Shown here piece after piece: positions 16,961 to 24,919 of a stretch of DNA of 39,087 nucleotides. The stretch's first letter is position 1, and every line of letters starts with the position of its first letter. Made by a program: the position numbers and the translations under genes. The DNA is from JALYXS01 sp051003795. GTDB lineage: Bacteria > Acidobacteriota > Terriglobia > Bryobacterales > Bryobacteraceae. The notes under the pieces were generated by a model that worked only from the letters and a program-made list of their open reading frames with translations, did no database searches and had not been told where the DNA came from. The stretch is from NCBI GenBank assembly GCA_051003795.1, contig JBPCKZ010000157.1, positions 1 through 39,087 on the forward strand. The letters are read 5' to 3'.

Positions 16961-18397
16961 ATGAAACTTCAATCCAATGCGCATTGTCCCGGCTGCGCGG
17001 GCGCGCCGGTGTCCAGGCGCGACGCCCTACGGCTCGTCTCGAACGGCTTCGGCTACACGGCGCTTTCGGCATTGATGGCGGATCGCGCGTATGCCGGTCT
17101 AAGTTCGCAAAAGCCAAACTTCGCGCCCAAAGTAAAGAACGTGATTTTCTGCTTCATGCCCGGCGGCGTTTCGCACGTGGACACGTTCGACCCGAAACCG
17201 AAGCTCGCGGAGCTTGACGGCAAGCCGTTCGACGGCTTCTACCAAGTCGGTGCCAAAAAGGAAACGAATCGCAAATGGGTGAAGAGCCCTTGGCAATTCG
17301 CGCAACACGGCCAGTCCGGTATTTGGGTTAGCGAACTGTTCCCGCGCATGGCCGGTTGCGTCGACGAAATTTCGGTGGTCCGTTCCATGGTTTCGGGATT
17401 CCCCCTGCATCCGCGCGCGAATCTGCTCATGCACACCGGCCGCAATGTGGGCGGCTATCCGAGCCTTGGTTCGTGGATCAATTACGCGCTGGGAAGTGAA
17501 AACAAGAATCTGCCGGGTTATGTTTTGCTGCACGCGGGGGCGGTGCCGCCTGGGGGCCTCGAAAATTTCTCGAATGGTTTTCTGCCGGCCACTTATCAAG
17601 CGACGGCGATGCAGGCGGAAGGCAAGCCGGTGGTCAATATCGATGCGGCCGATAAGGATCCTCGCATCCAGCGCGCAAAACTCGATGTGCTGCTGCAGGA
17701 GGACCGGCAATTCCTGCAATCGATCGGCGGCGACGACGGCGTGGAATCCGCCATTTCAAATTACGAGATGGCGTACAAGATGCAATCCGTGGTGCCGGAC
17801 GTCCTTAATCTGGATAAAGAAAGCGAAGCCACCAAGCGCCTCTACGGCCTCGATGCCGCCGATTTCAACAAGCGCAACTACAGCCTGCAATGCCTGCGCG
17901 CGCGGCGCCTGATTGAATCGGGCGTGCGGTTTGTCGAAATCACTTGCCCGGAGGTTCACGGCATGAACAACGGAACGTGGGACCAGCATTCGGAGCTCAA
18001 GAAGGGGCATGAAGGCAACGCGCTGATAACCGATCAAGGCGTGGCGGCGCTGGTGAAAGATCTAAAAGCGCGAGGTCTGCTGAAAGAGACGCTGGTCGTG
18101 TGGGCCACTGAATTCGGCCGTACTCCGCATGCGCCCAAGCCCGACGGGCGCGACCATCACGAGACGGCATTTACCGTTTGGATGGCGGGCGGAGGCGTCA
18201 AGAGCGGCTTCGTGTATGGAGCGACCGACGAGGTCGGCATGCGGGCGGTCGAGAACGTCACCGAGGTTTACGATCTACACGCGACCATGCTTCAGCTTCT
18301 GGGGCTCGATCACAAAAAATTGACTTACCGGTTCGGCGGGCGCGACGTGAGTCTCACCGACGTGCATGGCCGCGTCATCGGCGACATTCTGATTTAA
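16961..18397 (+). CDS. DUF1501 family protein with Tat-type signal
   Basis: A 478-residue exported protein of the DUF1501 family, related in fold to the alkaline phosphatase/sulfatase group. The N-terminus has CPGC then SRRDALRLVSNGFGYTALSAL, a twin-arginine signal pattern, which fits export of a folded protein with cofactor. Family segments seen include FCFMPGGVSHVDTFDPKP (about 62-80), SGIWVSELFPRMA, FPLHPRANLLMHTGR and, near the C-terminus, WATEFGRTPHA and GRDHHETAF, whose His and Asp residues could bind metal. The start is ATG 16961, with GAGG 9 bp upstream and 11 bp after the stop of the cytochrome gene, so the two form an operon. An earlier in-frame ATG at 16892 lies inside that gene and is unlikely. 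No substrate is known for the family. Confidence 0.92.
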   Translation: MKLQSNAHCPGCAGAPVSRRDALRLVSNGFGYTALSALMADRAYAGLSSQKPNFAPKVKNVIFCFMPGGVSHVDTFDPKPKLAELDGKPFDGFYQVGAKKETNRKWVKSPWQFAQHGQSGIWVSELFPRMAGCVDEISVVRSMVSGFPLHPRANLLMHTGRNVGGYPSLGSWINYALGSENKNLPGYVLLHAGAVPPGGLENFSNGFLPATYQATAMQAEGKPVVNIDAADKDPRIQRAKLDVLLQEDRQFLQSIGGDDGVESAISNYEMAYKMQSVVPDVLNLDKESEATKRLYGLDAADFNKRNYSLQCLRARRLIESGVRFVEITCPEVHGMNNGTWDQHSELKKGHEGNALITDQGVAALVKDLKARGLLKETLVVWATEFGRTPHAPKPDGRDHHETAFTVWMAGGGVKSGFVYGATDEVGMRAVENVTEVYDLHATMLQLLGLDHKKLTYRFGGRDVSLTDVHGRVIGDILI

Positions 18398-18424
18398 TCG
18401 CCGCGCGTTAGTTTAGATAGGGCA

Positions 18425-19333
18425 CTAAATAATATCGATCCGGAAGATCCACCCGCTCGTCGGGCTATCGTTGTTCGGCCATCCCGGATGAATGCCCGCG
18501 TCGCAACCGATGAGCGTTCCATTGTGCAGCGCGAGTCCGTGCGGATCCGATGAGTTAGGCAGGAAGTCCACCGTCTCAAGCACTTTGCCGGTTGCAGCGT
18601 CATACTTGACCAAGCCCGGCCGGTATTCGGCGTAAGTCTTGCTGTCGTTTCCCACAATTTGCCAGATCGCGCCGTTGTCCCAGGCCGTGGCGTGATACCG
18701 ATTCCGGTCCGGAGCCTGGTAGAACGGGATCATGAATTCCGGCTGCCACGTCGTGGGATCGACCCGCAGAATTCCGCGCAGCCGGAGCGCCGCGATCCAG
18801 AGCTTACCGTCTTGCCACATCGCGCCATGGCACCCGCCCCCATCGTTCGCCGGACCGAGCGGGATTTGACGATGGCTAACCAGGCGGGAGTTCATGTCCA
18901 CCTGAAAAACTCCCTCCGGAGGCGCATTCGCGACCATCCAGATGTACCCGCCTCCGTAGGCCATCCCGCTGGTGTTTCTAGATGGGGTCTTTACAGTCTT
19001 CAGCAGCTTGCCATCCCAATCGACCAGCCAAGCCTCTTCGGTCAGGTCTTTCGGTTCGGGCAGGCGATAAGAAGCCGCCTGCGCGCCCGAGAGCTTTTGC
19101 TCGGCAATCCACAATCCCTCGGGAGCGACGGCGATCGCGTTGGGAAACCCATGGGGGCTCTTAAATAGCTTCGTCGTTTTCGCCATCCGGGACGGCGCCC
19201 GCGGATTCCCCGCGGATCTCCCTCCCGCGGGCCGCGGCGGAGTAGCCGAGGCTTGCTGCGCATAAGCGGACCGCCTTTGCGCAAGGCCGAAGCCGGTGGC
19301 GACGCTTGCGGCGAGAAATTCTCTTTTGGTCAT
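18425..19333 (-). CDS. Exported beta-propeller (NHL/SMP-30-like) protein
   Basis: A 302-residue protein with an N-terminal signal (TKREFLAASVATGFGLAQ) that could be Tat- or Sec-type; the KR pair is only a weak twin-arginine motif. The body shows at least five blade-like repeats, each with a small-residue turn followed by a strand containing Trp: IAVAPEGLWIAEQ, GMAYGGGYIWMVAN, HGAMWQDGKLWIAAL, YHATAWDNGAIWQIVG, and HGLALHNGTLIGCD. This fits a beta-propeller of the NHL or gluconolactonase-like kind. No catalytic residues can be assigned. The start is ATG 19333, because GGAG lies 6 bp upstream; ATG 19345 is the alternative. It converges on the DUF1501 gene with a 27-bp gap that has no clear terminator. 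Confidence 0.75.
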   Translation of the reverse strand: MTKREFLAASVATGFGLAQRRSAYAQQASATPPRPAGGRSAGNPRAPSRMAKTTKLFKSPHGFPNAIAVAPEGLWIAEQKLSGAQAASYRLPEPKDLTEEAWLVDWDGKLLKTVKTPSRNTSGMAYGGGYIWMVANAPPEGVFQVDMNSRLVSHRQIPLGPANDGGGCHGAMWQDGKLWIAALRLRGILRVDPTTWQPEFMIPFYQAPDRNRYHATAWDNGAIWQIVGNDSKTYAEYRPGLVKYDAATGKVLETVDFLPNSSDPHGLALHNGTLIGCDAGIHPGWPNNDSPTSGWIFRIDII

Positions 19334-19392
19334 ATGAGTCTCCATGGCAGACCGCTTGCCGCGTCCGCCTTACTCCAGAAACCGACTGCCGG

Positions 19393-19398
19393 ATTATA
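19393..19398 (-). promoter_or_regulatory. Candidate -10 box upstream of the propeller gene
   Basis: The minus strand reads TATAAT within CGTTATATAATCC, about 60 bp upstream of ATG 19333. No good -35 hexamer stands 16-18 bp further up, so this is a candidate only. The rest of the 192-bp gap (19334-19525) holds a GCGGC/GCCGC hairpin at 19503-19516, just after the stop of the next gene, without a T tract. Confidence 0.35.
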
Positions 19399-19525
19399 TA
19401 ACGGTTTGGGCTTCAGAGATGCAGCAGGGCCGGCAGCGCAAGAAAGAGAAATGAGCTTGGCTCGCGCGGCTACGTCGAGCGCCATCGTGGCGAGCTGGAT
19501 TCGCGGCTTTAGCCGCAATCGCCGT

Positions 19526-20227
19526 CTACATTTCGAGAACTTCGAAATGAAAACGCTGCGGGGGCAAATGGGCCGGAGCTTCCGCGCTCATGTGAGCCCA
19601 GGTCTGGTAAGCCGCTCCCGCGATCGGCGAGTTCAGGTAAAACAGAAATTGATTCGAGAAGCAATCGATGGGCGGCGGTTGCCGGAAGGTCAGCCGCATA
19701 CCGACCGCCTTCTCGAGGCCGACGCCGTGGGTAGGCACGCTCTTCTCAACGAGCAAATCGACGAAACTGCTGCGCCCCGCATGCGGCCAGACGTCGTGAT
19801 GCAAAAGATGCCGCAGCCCCTCGCGCGTCTCGAATGTGATTTCGCATTGCCGTATCCACTCGAGAATCGAATCGCCCCATTGCCAGTGGGAGAGCAGGCC
19901 GAAGTACTGATCGGTGAGGTGCAGCGCCAAATCGATCTTGCGTTGATCGAGATCGGCCGGCGGGCCCGCCTCGTCGATCATGTCCTCCGCCTCGACAATG
20001 GTCGCGGCGCGCTCAACCATCTCTTCGCGGGGCTCGGTGCCCTCGGGGACGCCACGCACCAGTAGAGGAGGCAGCTCATGCGTGCCAACCCCAGGTATAT
20101 CCAGGTACCTCCGGTCTTCCATAAATCGACTCCGTCTATAGTGTCTGACGCAAGCTTCGATGCAACCTGTTTCATAGATATCATTAACCGCCTGTAATGT
20201 GGAAACAAATTTTTCGATTTGCGTCAT
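19526..20227 (-). CDS. Conserved-looking protein of unknown function
   Basis: A 233-residue soluble protein I do not recognise. No signal peptide or membrane segment is visible. It starts MTQIEKFVSTLQAVNDIYET, probably an amphipathic helix. An acidic region with an EAEDMIDEAG segment follows, then a His- and Trp-rich centre (HLTDQYFGLLSHWQWGDSILEW, broken here as HLTDQYFGLLSHWQ and WGDSILEW) and LRHLLHHDVWPHAGRSSF, and finally a strand-rich C-terminus (KAVGMRLTFRQPPPI, RFHFEVLEM). The clustered His residues could bind metal, but no known motif is complete. ATG 20227 is preferred over TTG 20260, since the first eleven residues of the longer form are basic and uninformative. It is divergent from the ROK kinase, 60 bp away, and may share control with it. 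Confidence 0.65.
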   Translation of the reverse strand: MTQIEKFVSTLQAVNDIYETGCIEACVRHYRRSRFMEDRRYLDIPGVGTHELPPLLVRGVPEGTEPREEMVERAATIVEAEDMIDEAGPPADLDQRKIDLALHLTDQYFGLLSHWQWGDSILEWIRQCEITFETREGLRHLLHHDVWPHAGRSSFVDLLVEKSVPTHGVGLEKAVGMRLTFRQPPPIDCFSNQFLFYLNSPIAGAAYQTWAHMSAEAPAHLPPQRFHFEVLEM

Positions 20228-20287
20228 GGTACTTTTCGATGCGGCGCGTTTCCGATTCAATCTTCGATCCTGGTATCATGCGCCTTC

Positions 20288-21232
20288 ATGCCTGAATACT
20301 GCATAGGATTGGATCTTGGGGGCACGAATCTCCGGGCCGCCGCCGTGGACCGTTCCGGCAGGATTATCGAGCAAAGCTCCGGGAATACGAGCTGCGCGGA
20401 AGGCCGCGAGGCCCTGCTGAACGACATGGTTTCCGTCATCGAGCGGCTTCGATCCAAGTGCGGTTCGGATAATCTGGCGGGAATCGGTGTCGCCGTTCCG
20501 GGATTTATCCTGCTGAAAGAAGGCGTCGTCAAAAACTCGAATAATATCGTTTGCCTGGAAAATTTTCGCTTGCGCGATGAATTCGAGCGCCGGCTTGGCG
20601 CGAAAGTCATTCTCGAAAACGACGCCAACGCCGCCGCTTTAGGCGAGAAGTGGATCGGCGCCGGACGCGACGTGGAGGATTTGGTGCTGCTCACCCTGGG
20701 TACGGGAATCGGCGGCGGCGTCATCTCCGAGGGTAAGGTACTGCACGGTTTCCTGGGAATGGCGGGAGAGGTGGGACACATCACTGTCGTGCCAAACGGC
20801 AATCCGTGCGGCTGCGGCAATCGAGGTTGCGTCGAAAAGCACGCGTCCGCAACGGCGATCTCGGCCATGGCGAAGCTGGCGGGATTAGGGGAGGGCCTGA
20901 CATCCGAAGATGTTTACGATCTCGCGGCCGGCGGCGATGAGAAAGCGGCCGCCATTTTCACGAGCATGGGGCAAGCCCTCGGAATCGCACTCGCAGCGCT
21001 GGTCAATATCTTCAATTTCCCGCTGTATCTGTTGAGCGGCGGGGTGCTCGCGGCATGGGACCTCTTCGCGCCACCGATGATCGAAGAAGTCCGGCGGCGC
21101 TCCTTCACGTTTCGTACCACCGGCACGCGCATCGAGCGCGCGACCCTGGGAAACCAGGCGGGACTTTTCGGAGCGGCGTACTTGCCGTGGGTATACGCCG
21201 CCGCCCCCGTCGCAAGAGCCGGGGCGGACTAA
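20288..21232 (+). CDS. ROK-family sugar kinase (glucokinase-like)
   Basis: Phosphorylates a hexose such as glucose or an N-acetylhexosamine with ATP in the cytoplasm. The 314-residue chain has the ROK landmarks in order: phosphate-binding DLGGTNLR (9-16), ENDANAAA with the catalytic Asp (about 103-110), GTGIGGG (about 133-139), EVGHITV, and the zinc-binding CGCGNRGCVE. The C-terminal LLSGGVLAAWDLF closes the nucleotide site. There is no N-terminal DNA-binding domain, so it is an enzyme rather than a ROK repressor. ATG 20288 begins the conserved domain at once; a TTG 69 bp upstream is unlikely. No strong ribosome binding site is present. Its TAA is followed immediately by the xylB ATG, so the two are co-translated. 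The exact sugar cannot be read from sequence. Confidence 0.9.
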   Translation: MPEYCIGLDLGGTNLRAAAVDRSGRIIEQSSGNTSCAEGREALLNDMVSVIERLRSKCGSDNLAGIGVAVPGFILLKEGVVKNSNNIVCLENFRLRDEFERRLGAKVILENDANAAALGEKWIGAGRDVEDLVLLTLGTGIGGGVISEGKVLHGFLGMAGEVGHITVVPNGNPCGCGNRGCVEKHASATAISAMAKLAGLGEGLTSEDVYDLAAGGDEKAAAIFTSMGQALGIALAALVNIFNFPLYLLSGGVLAAWDLFAPPMIEEVRRRSFTFRTTGTRIERATLGNQAGLFGAAYLPWVYAAAPVARAGAD

Positions 21233-22714
21233 ATGTGGCTTGGGATCGACACCGGAACGGGGAGCACGCGCGCCCTTCTGGTGGATGAGCGCGGCGTGGT
21301 TCACGCCGGCTTCACCGCGCCGCATGAAGAGATGCGCATGGACCAGCCCCAGTGGGCCGAGCAGCATCCGGAGAACTGGTGGGACGCCGCGATCCTTGCG
21401 ATCCGCGGAGTGCTGGCGCAGCCTGGCGTAGCCGCCGGTTCGGTGCGCGGCATCGGGCTTTCCGGCCAGATGCACGGCTTGGTGATCCTCGATCGCGACG
21501 ATGCCGTGATCCGGCCCTCTCTGATCTGGTGCGACCAGCGGAGCCAGCGGCAGGTCGAGTTCATAAACGACCGGGTGGGCAAAGAGAAGGTGCTCGCCTG
21601 CATCGCGAATCCCGTCTTGACCGGCTTCACGCTGCCCAAGTTACTTTGGGTGCGCGATCGCGAGCCGGAGTTCTTCGAGCGGGTCCGGCACGTACTCTTG
21701 CCCAAGGATTACGTCCGGTTTCAATTGACGGGCGAGTACGCGACCGATGTTTCGGACGCGTCGGGCACCGCGCTGCTCGATGTCGTCAATCGCCGGTGGT
21801 CGTTCGAACTAATGGACCTGCTCGGTCTGGATCGGGCGATATTGCCGAAGCTGCACGAATCGACGGAATTGACCGGGACCATTACGGCGGAGGCGGCCCG
21901 GCTTACCGGGTTGCTCGCGGGAACGCCCGTCGTGGGCGGCGGCGGCGATCAGGCCGCAAGCGCGGTGGGGAATGGCATCGTCGAGCCCGGAATTGTATCG
22001 TGCACGTTGGGAACGTCGGGCGTGGTGTTTGCGCATATGGAGCGGGCGGCGTACGACGCCGCCGGGCGCGTCCACACGTTCTGCCACGCGGTACCGGGCA
22101 AATGGCACGTGATGGGCGTCACGCAAGGCGCGGGATTGAGCCTGCAATGGTTCCGCAACCGGCTGGCGCCCGGCATGGATTACGACGCGTTGATGGCCGA
22201 GGCCGCGCAAGCCGCGCCCGGTTCGCAAGGTCTCTTCTGGCTCCCCTACCTGATGGGGGAGCGCACGCCGCACTTGGACTCGTTGGCGCGCGGCGGTTGG
22301 ATCGGCTTAACGGCCCGCCACGCGCGCGCCGACCTGATCCGCGCGTTGATCGAGGGCGTCTGCTACAGCCAGCGCGATTGCCTCGACATCATCGAACGGC
22401 TAAACGTGCGCGTCGATTCGGTCCGCGCCTCGGGCGGCGGCGCGCAAAGCCCGTTCTGGCGTCGTTTGCTCGCGGATATCCTGGGCAGGCGAGTGGCGAC
22501 TCTCGCCACTCGGGAAGGCTCGGCTTACGGAGCGGCGCTGCTGGCGATGACGGGAACGGGCGCCTACGGTTCCGTGCCGGAAGTCTGCCGCGCGGTGATT
22601 CGGGAAGTCGATCGGATCGATCCCGATGCGGCCGAGGCGGCTGTATATCGAAAAGGCCATGCGACTTACCGGGCGTTGTATCCGGCCCTTCAGCCTTTCT
22701 ACGCCGCGATGTAG
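21233..22714 (+). CDS. xylB: Xylulokinase
   Basis: An FGGY-family kinase of 493 residues that phosphorylates D-xylulose to xylulose 5-phosphate, feeding the pentose phosphate pathway. Seen: phosphate-binding DTGTGSTR (6-13), SGQMHG (77-82; Met80 and His81 correspond to the sugar-binding pair of E. coli XylB), WCDQRS (99-104), and GGGGDQAASAVGNG, in which Asp239 is the catalytic base. The FGGY-type C-terminal signature region is RASGGGAQSPFWRRLLADILG. The ATG follows the ROK kinase TAA without a gap, so the pair form an operon for sugar phosphorylation. No xylose isomerase or transporter is adjacent. Confidence 0.92.
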   Translation: MWLGIDTGTGSTRALLVDERGVVHAGFTAPHEEMRMDQPQWAEQHPENWWDAAILAIRGVLAQPGVAAGSVRGIGLSGQMHGLVILDRDDAVIRPSLIWCDQRSQRQVEFINDRVGKEKVLACIANPVLTGFTLPKLLWVRDREPEFFERVRHVLLPKDYVRFQLTGEYATDVSDASGTALLDVVNRRWSFELMDLLGLDRAILPKLHESTELTGTITAEAARLTGLLAGTPVVGGGGDQAASAVGNGIVEPGIVSCTLGTSGVVFAHMERAAYDAAGRVHTFCHAVPGKWHVMGVTQGAGLSLQWFRNRLAPGMDYDALMAEAAQAAPGSQGLFWLPYLMGERTPHLDSLARGGWIGLTARHARADLIRALIEGVCYSQRDCLDIIERLNVRVDSVRASGGGAQSPFWRRLLADILGRRVATLATREGSAYGAALLAMTGTGAYGSVPEVCRAVIREVDRIDPDAAEAAVYRKGHATYRALYPALQPFYAAM

Positions 22715-22796
22715 CTCATTGGGTGGAGGCCGCAAAGGGACGCCGATCATTTGGCGAACCGTATTATCCTTCACGTTTAACGACTTGGGCGGTATC

Positions 22797-22818
22797 GTTG
22801 TATCCAGGTCGGTACAAC
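22797..22818. repeat. Inverted repeat upstream of the VOC gene
   Basis: GTTGTA (22797-22802) and TACAAC (22813-22818) are perfect inverted arms around a 10-bp spacer, about 30 bp before the VOC start codon. It could be an operator, but arms of 6 bp can arise by chance. Confidence 0.35.
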
Positions 22819-22847
22819 AAGAATTAGGCCGCAGAGGAGGCGACCCG

Positions 22848-23237
22848 ATGAAGCGCACCTGGACGATTATAGGGGTACGCGACGTGCCGGGCAGCTTCAA
22901 CTGGTACCATGCGCTGTTCGGACAGCCGGCTACCGTTCCTGCCCATGACGACTTTGGGCAGATCCTCGATACAGATGGCACTGTCTTGCTCTGCCTCCAC
23001 GAGTGGGGCGCCCACGAGCATCCCTCATTGATGAGCCCCGATCACGGGACACCCGGCAACGGCGTCCTGTTGTTCTTCCGTGTCGATGATTGCGACCTAG
23101 CGCTTCAAAGGGCACGCTCTCTCGTCACTCGGCTCGAAGAGGAGCCACACGTGAATCCGAACACTCAAACCATGGAGTTCTCGCTCCGAGATCCGGACGG
23201 ATATTACGTTACGATCAGTGCGCTCTCCGCGGTCTAA
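22848..23237 (+). CDS. VOC (glyoxalase/bleomycin resistance) family protein
   Basis: A 129-residue single-domain protein of the vicinal oxygen chelate fold. The N-terminal half opens with VRDVPGSFNWYHALFGQPAT, the usual helix after strand 1, and FGQILDTDGTVLLCLHEWG follows. The C-terminal half has FRVDDCDLALQRARSL and EFSLRDPDGYYVTI, the closing RDPDGY motif with a potential metal-binding Glu just before it. Possible functions include glyoxalase, extradiol dioxygenase or antibiotic binding, and none can be chosen here. The start is ATG 22848, with a strong AGAGGAGG 7 bp upstream. The frame also reaches upstream into xylB, but without a ribosome binding site. It lies next to the decayed TolC remnant, which converges on it. 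Confidence 0.85.
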   Translation: MKRTWTIIGVRDVPGSFNWYHALFGQPATVPAHDDFGQILDTDGTVLLCLHEWGAHEHPSLMSPDHGTPGNGVLLFFRVDDCDLALQRARSLVTRLEEEPHVNPNTQTMEFSLRDPDGYYVTISALSAV

Positions 23238-23239
23238 AA

Positions 23240-23640
23240 AGGCGTCGCAGCTGCCGAACGCTGACAGCCTGGCCAAGAAAGGCTATCTACGATTCCGGCT
23301 TTACAACATCGGCCTGAGCAACTTCGCCCGATCGGAACATGATGCGGGTCCGCTGCGGCGATCTCTCGATCCGCTCGCGCCCGAGCCAACCGGCGCGGAG
23401 CCGGCCCGAAATGCCGCCCGCGGATGAAGAACCTTGAGGAGGACTGTTGTACATGAACCCGTTTCCAAGCTGGAGTTGTGGAAGAAACGAAGAACGCGCG
23501 GCAGTCACGCCGTAATCGGCGATCCGCCTATCTTGCCGCGCGATCGTGACGGCGGAAGGCGCCCTCATCGCCAGGCGCACGCAGTCTTCGAGCGTAAGCG
23601 AACCGGTCTGTGCGCTGGCTGGACCGGATGCGCACGCCAT
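23240..23640 (-). pseudogene. Remnant of a TolC-like outer membrane efflux protein
   Basis: The minus strand from ATG 23640 codes for a leader (MACASGPASAQ) and then LTLEDCVRLAMRAPSAVTIARQ and DYGVTAARSSFLPQLQLGNGF, the start of an outer membrane factor. After NSPPQG the sequence jumps to RSGEVAQADVVK, a motif that normally lies roughly 60-70 residues further on, so an internal deletion is likely. A TAG at about 23289 then interrupts the frame where the family usually has Gln or Ala (ADVVKPES, stop, IAFLGQAV). The match fades by about 23240, close to the VOC stop at 23237. The whole remnant is far shorter than the roughly 430 residues of a working protein. It lies just downstream of the broken ArsB-like gene, at the tail of the nucleoside operon. 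Confidence 0.7.
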
Positions 23641-23658
23641 TTGATCGGAGACCTAAGT

Positions 23659-24909
23659 TCAACTCGGAAATCGGGACGTCAGGACGAGTGCCAGGATCGC
23701 TAACGCTAGTGCCGGCGGCATCGCGAGCGCTCCGTATTTCAGAAATCTCCCGAAACTGACATCCTCCCCTTCGCGCCGCAGCGCAACCAGCCAAAGAATT
23801 GTCGCAAGCGAGCCTGTGATCGATAAATTGGGTCCGAGATCCACTCCGATCAACAGGGCATTCCGCAGCAGATCGGAAATCTTCGTGGCGTGTATGGCGC
23901 CGCCTGCGATCAACCCGACCGGCAGGTTATTCGCGACGTTGGACAAGAGCGCCACCCCAAATCCGGATGCCAGCGCTCCCACAAATGGGACGGCGTGGGT
24001 TGCCTCACGCAGTGCTCTGGCGCTCCAGGCGAGAGCTCCCGCGCGATTGACCGCTTCGACCAGCACGAACAAGCCCGCGACCAGTGGAAGCACGCTCCAG
24101 GAGATGTCCTTGACCACGCCGAGCGGGGCGCAGCGATCTTCGAAGGATACTAACGCGGTGGTCGCAAGCGCCGCGAGGAATGTCGGAAGTCCGAGATCGA
24201 TATTGAACGCGGAGGCCAGGATAAGCGCGAACGCGGTTCCGAGAATCCCGTAGGCCGCCCGGCGGCCGGCTGCCGGTAATTCCGGGATACTCACGCCGGT
24301 TTCCATGTCGCCCTCCAGATCCTTTCTGCAAAGCCATCGAAGCGACAGGTAAGTCGCGGCAATCGACAGAATCGATGGCAATGCGAAGTAGCGAAGCCAC
24401 GTTCCGAGCGGCGGCATTTTGGACGCGTAGACGACGAGATTGGCTGGATTCGAAATCGGCAAGACGAAGCTCGCGGCGTTCGCGATGAAAGCGCAGATCA
24501 GCAAGTACGGGAGCGGCGTGGCGCGCGCTTTTTTGACCCCGGCCAGGACGGCCGGAGTAAGCACCACGGCCGTCGCGTCGTTTGAGAGAAATATCGTGAC
24601 AACGGTTCCGACGATATACACCAGCATGAATAGACGAGTTCGCGAACCGTGCGCGGCCCCGACCGCCATCGCCGCCACCCAATCGAAGAATCCCTCGCGC
24701 CGCGCCAGTTCAGCGAGCACCATCATTCCGGTCAGGAACTAGTACACATCGATCCCGCGGCGCACGGCCGAAAGCGCGTCGGCGGGCGAGACAAGCCGCA
24801 GCAAAACCAGAAGAAGGGCCGCGGAACATGCCCATACCGCTTCCGGTAGTTTCTTCGGCCTGATGAGAATTAAGACGATTGCGACGGCCGCAATGAGAAA
24901 TGTCGCCAT
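23659..24909 (-). pseudogene. ArsB/NhaD-like ion pump interrupted by an in-frame amber codon
   Basis: From ATG 24909 the minus strand reads MATFLIAAVAIVLILIRPKK, and the frame runs to a TGA at 23659-23661, 416 codons in all. It is broken only by TAG at 24739-24741 (codon 57). The context is RRGIDVY, stop, FLTGMMVLAELARREG; relatives of ArsB have Leu at the stop, in DVYLFLTGMM. A single T-to-A change of TTG would do this. The rest of the protein looks intact: FLSNDATAVVLTPAV, the discontinuous-helix motif ISNPANLVVYA, and an LGPNLSITGSLATILW C-terminal repeat typical of the ion transporter superfamily. It would have been an inner-membrane arsenite or anion pump. A fragment starting at ATG 24726 would lack the first helices. 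It starts 10 bp after the deaminase stop. Confidence 0.8.
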
Positions 24910-24919
24910 GAATAATGGC

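Noticed and set aside
21352..22827. A 491-codon plus-strand frame overlapping xylB in another register
   Set aside because: Extremely Arg/Ala/Gly-rich, no motif, and xylB is complete in its own frame.
24739..24741. TAG as a recoded or suppressed codon in this organism
   Set aside because: Several intact genes here end in TAG (cdd, the deaminase, the metallohydrolase, the kinase) at the expected family length, so TAG acts as a stop. A single mutated codon is simpler.
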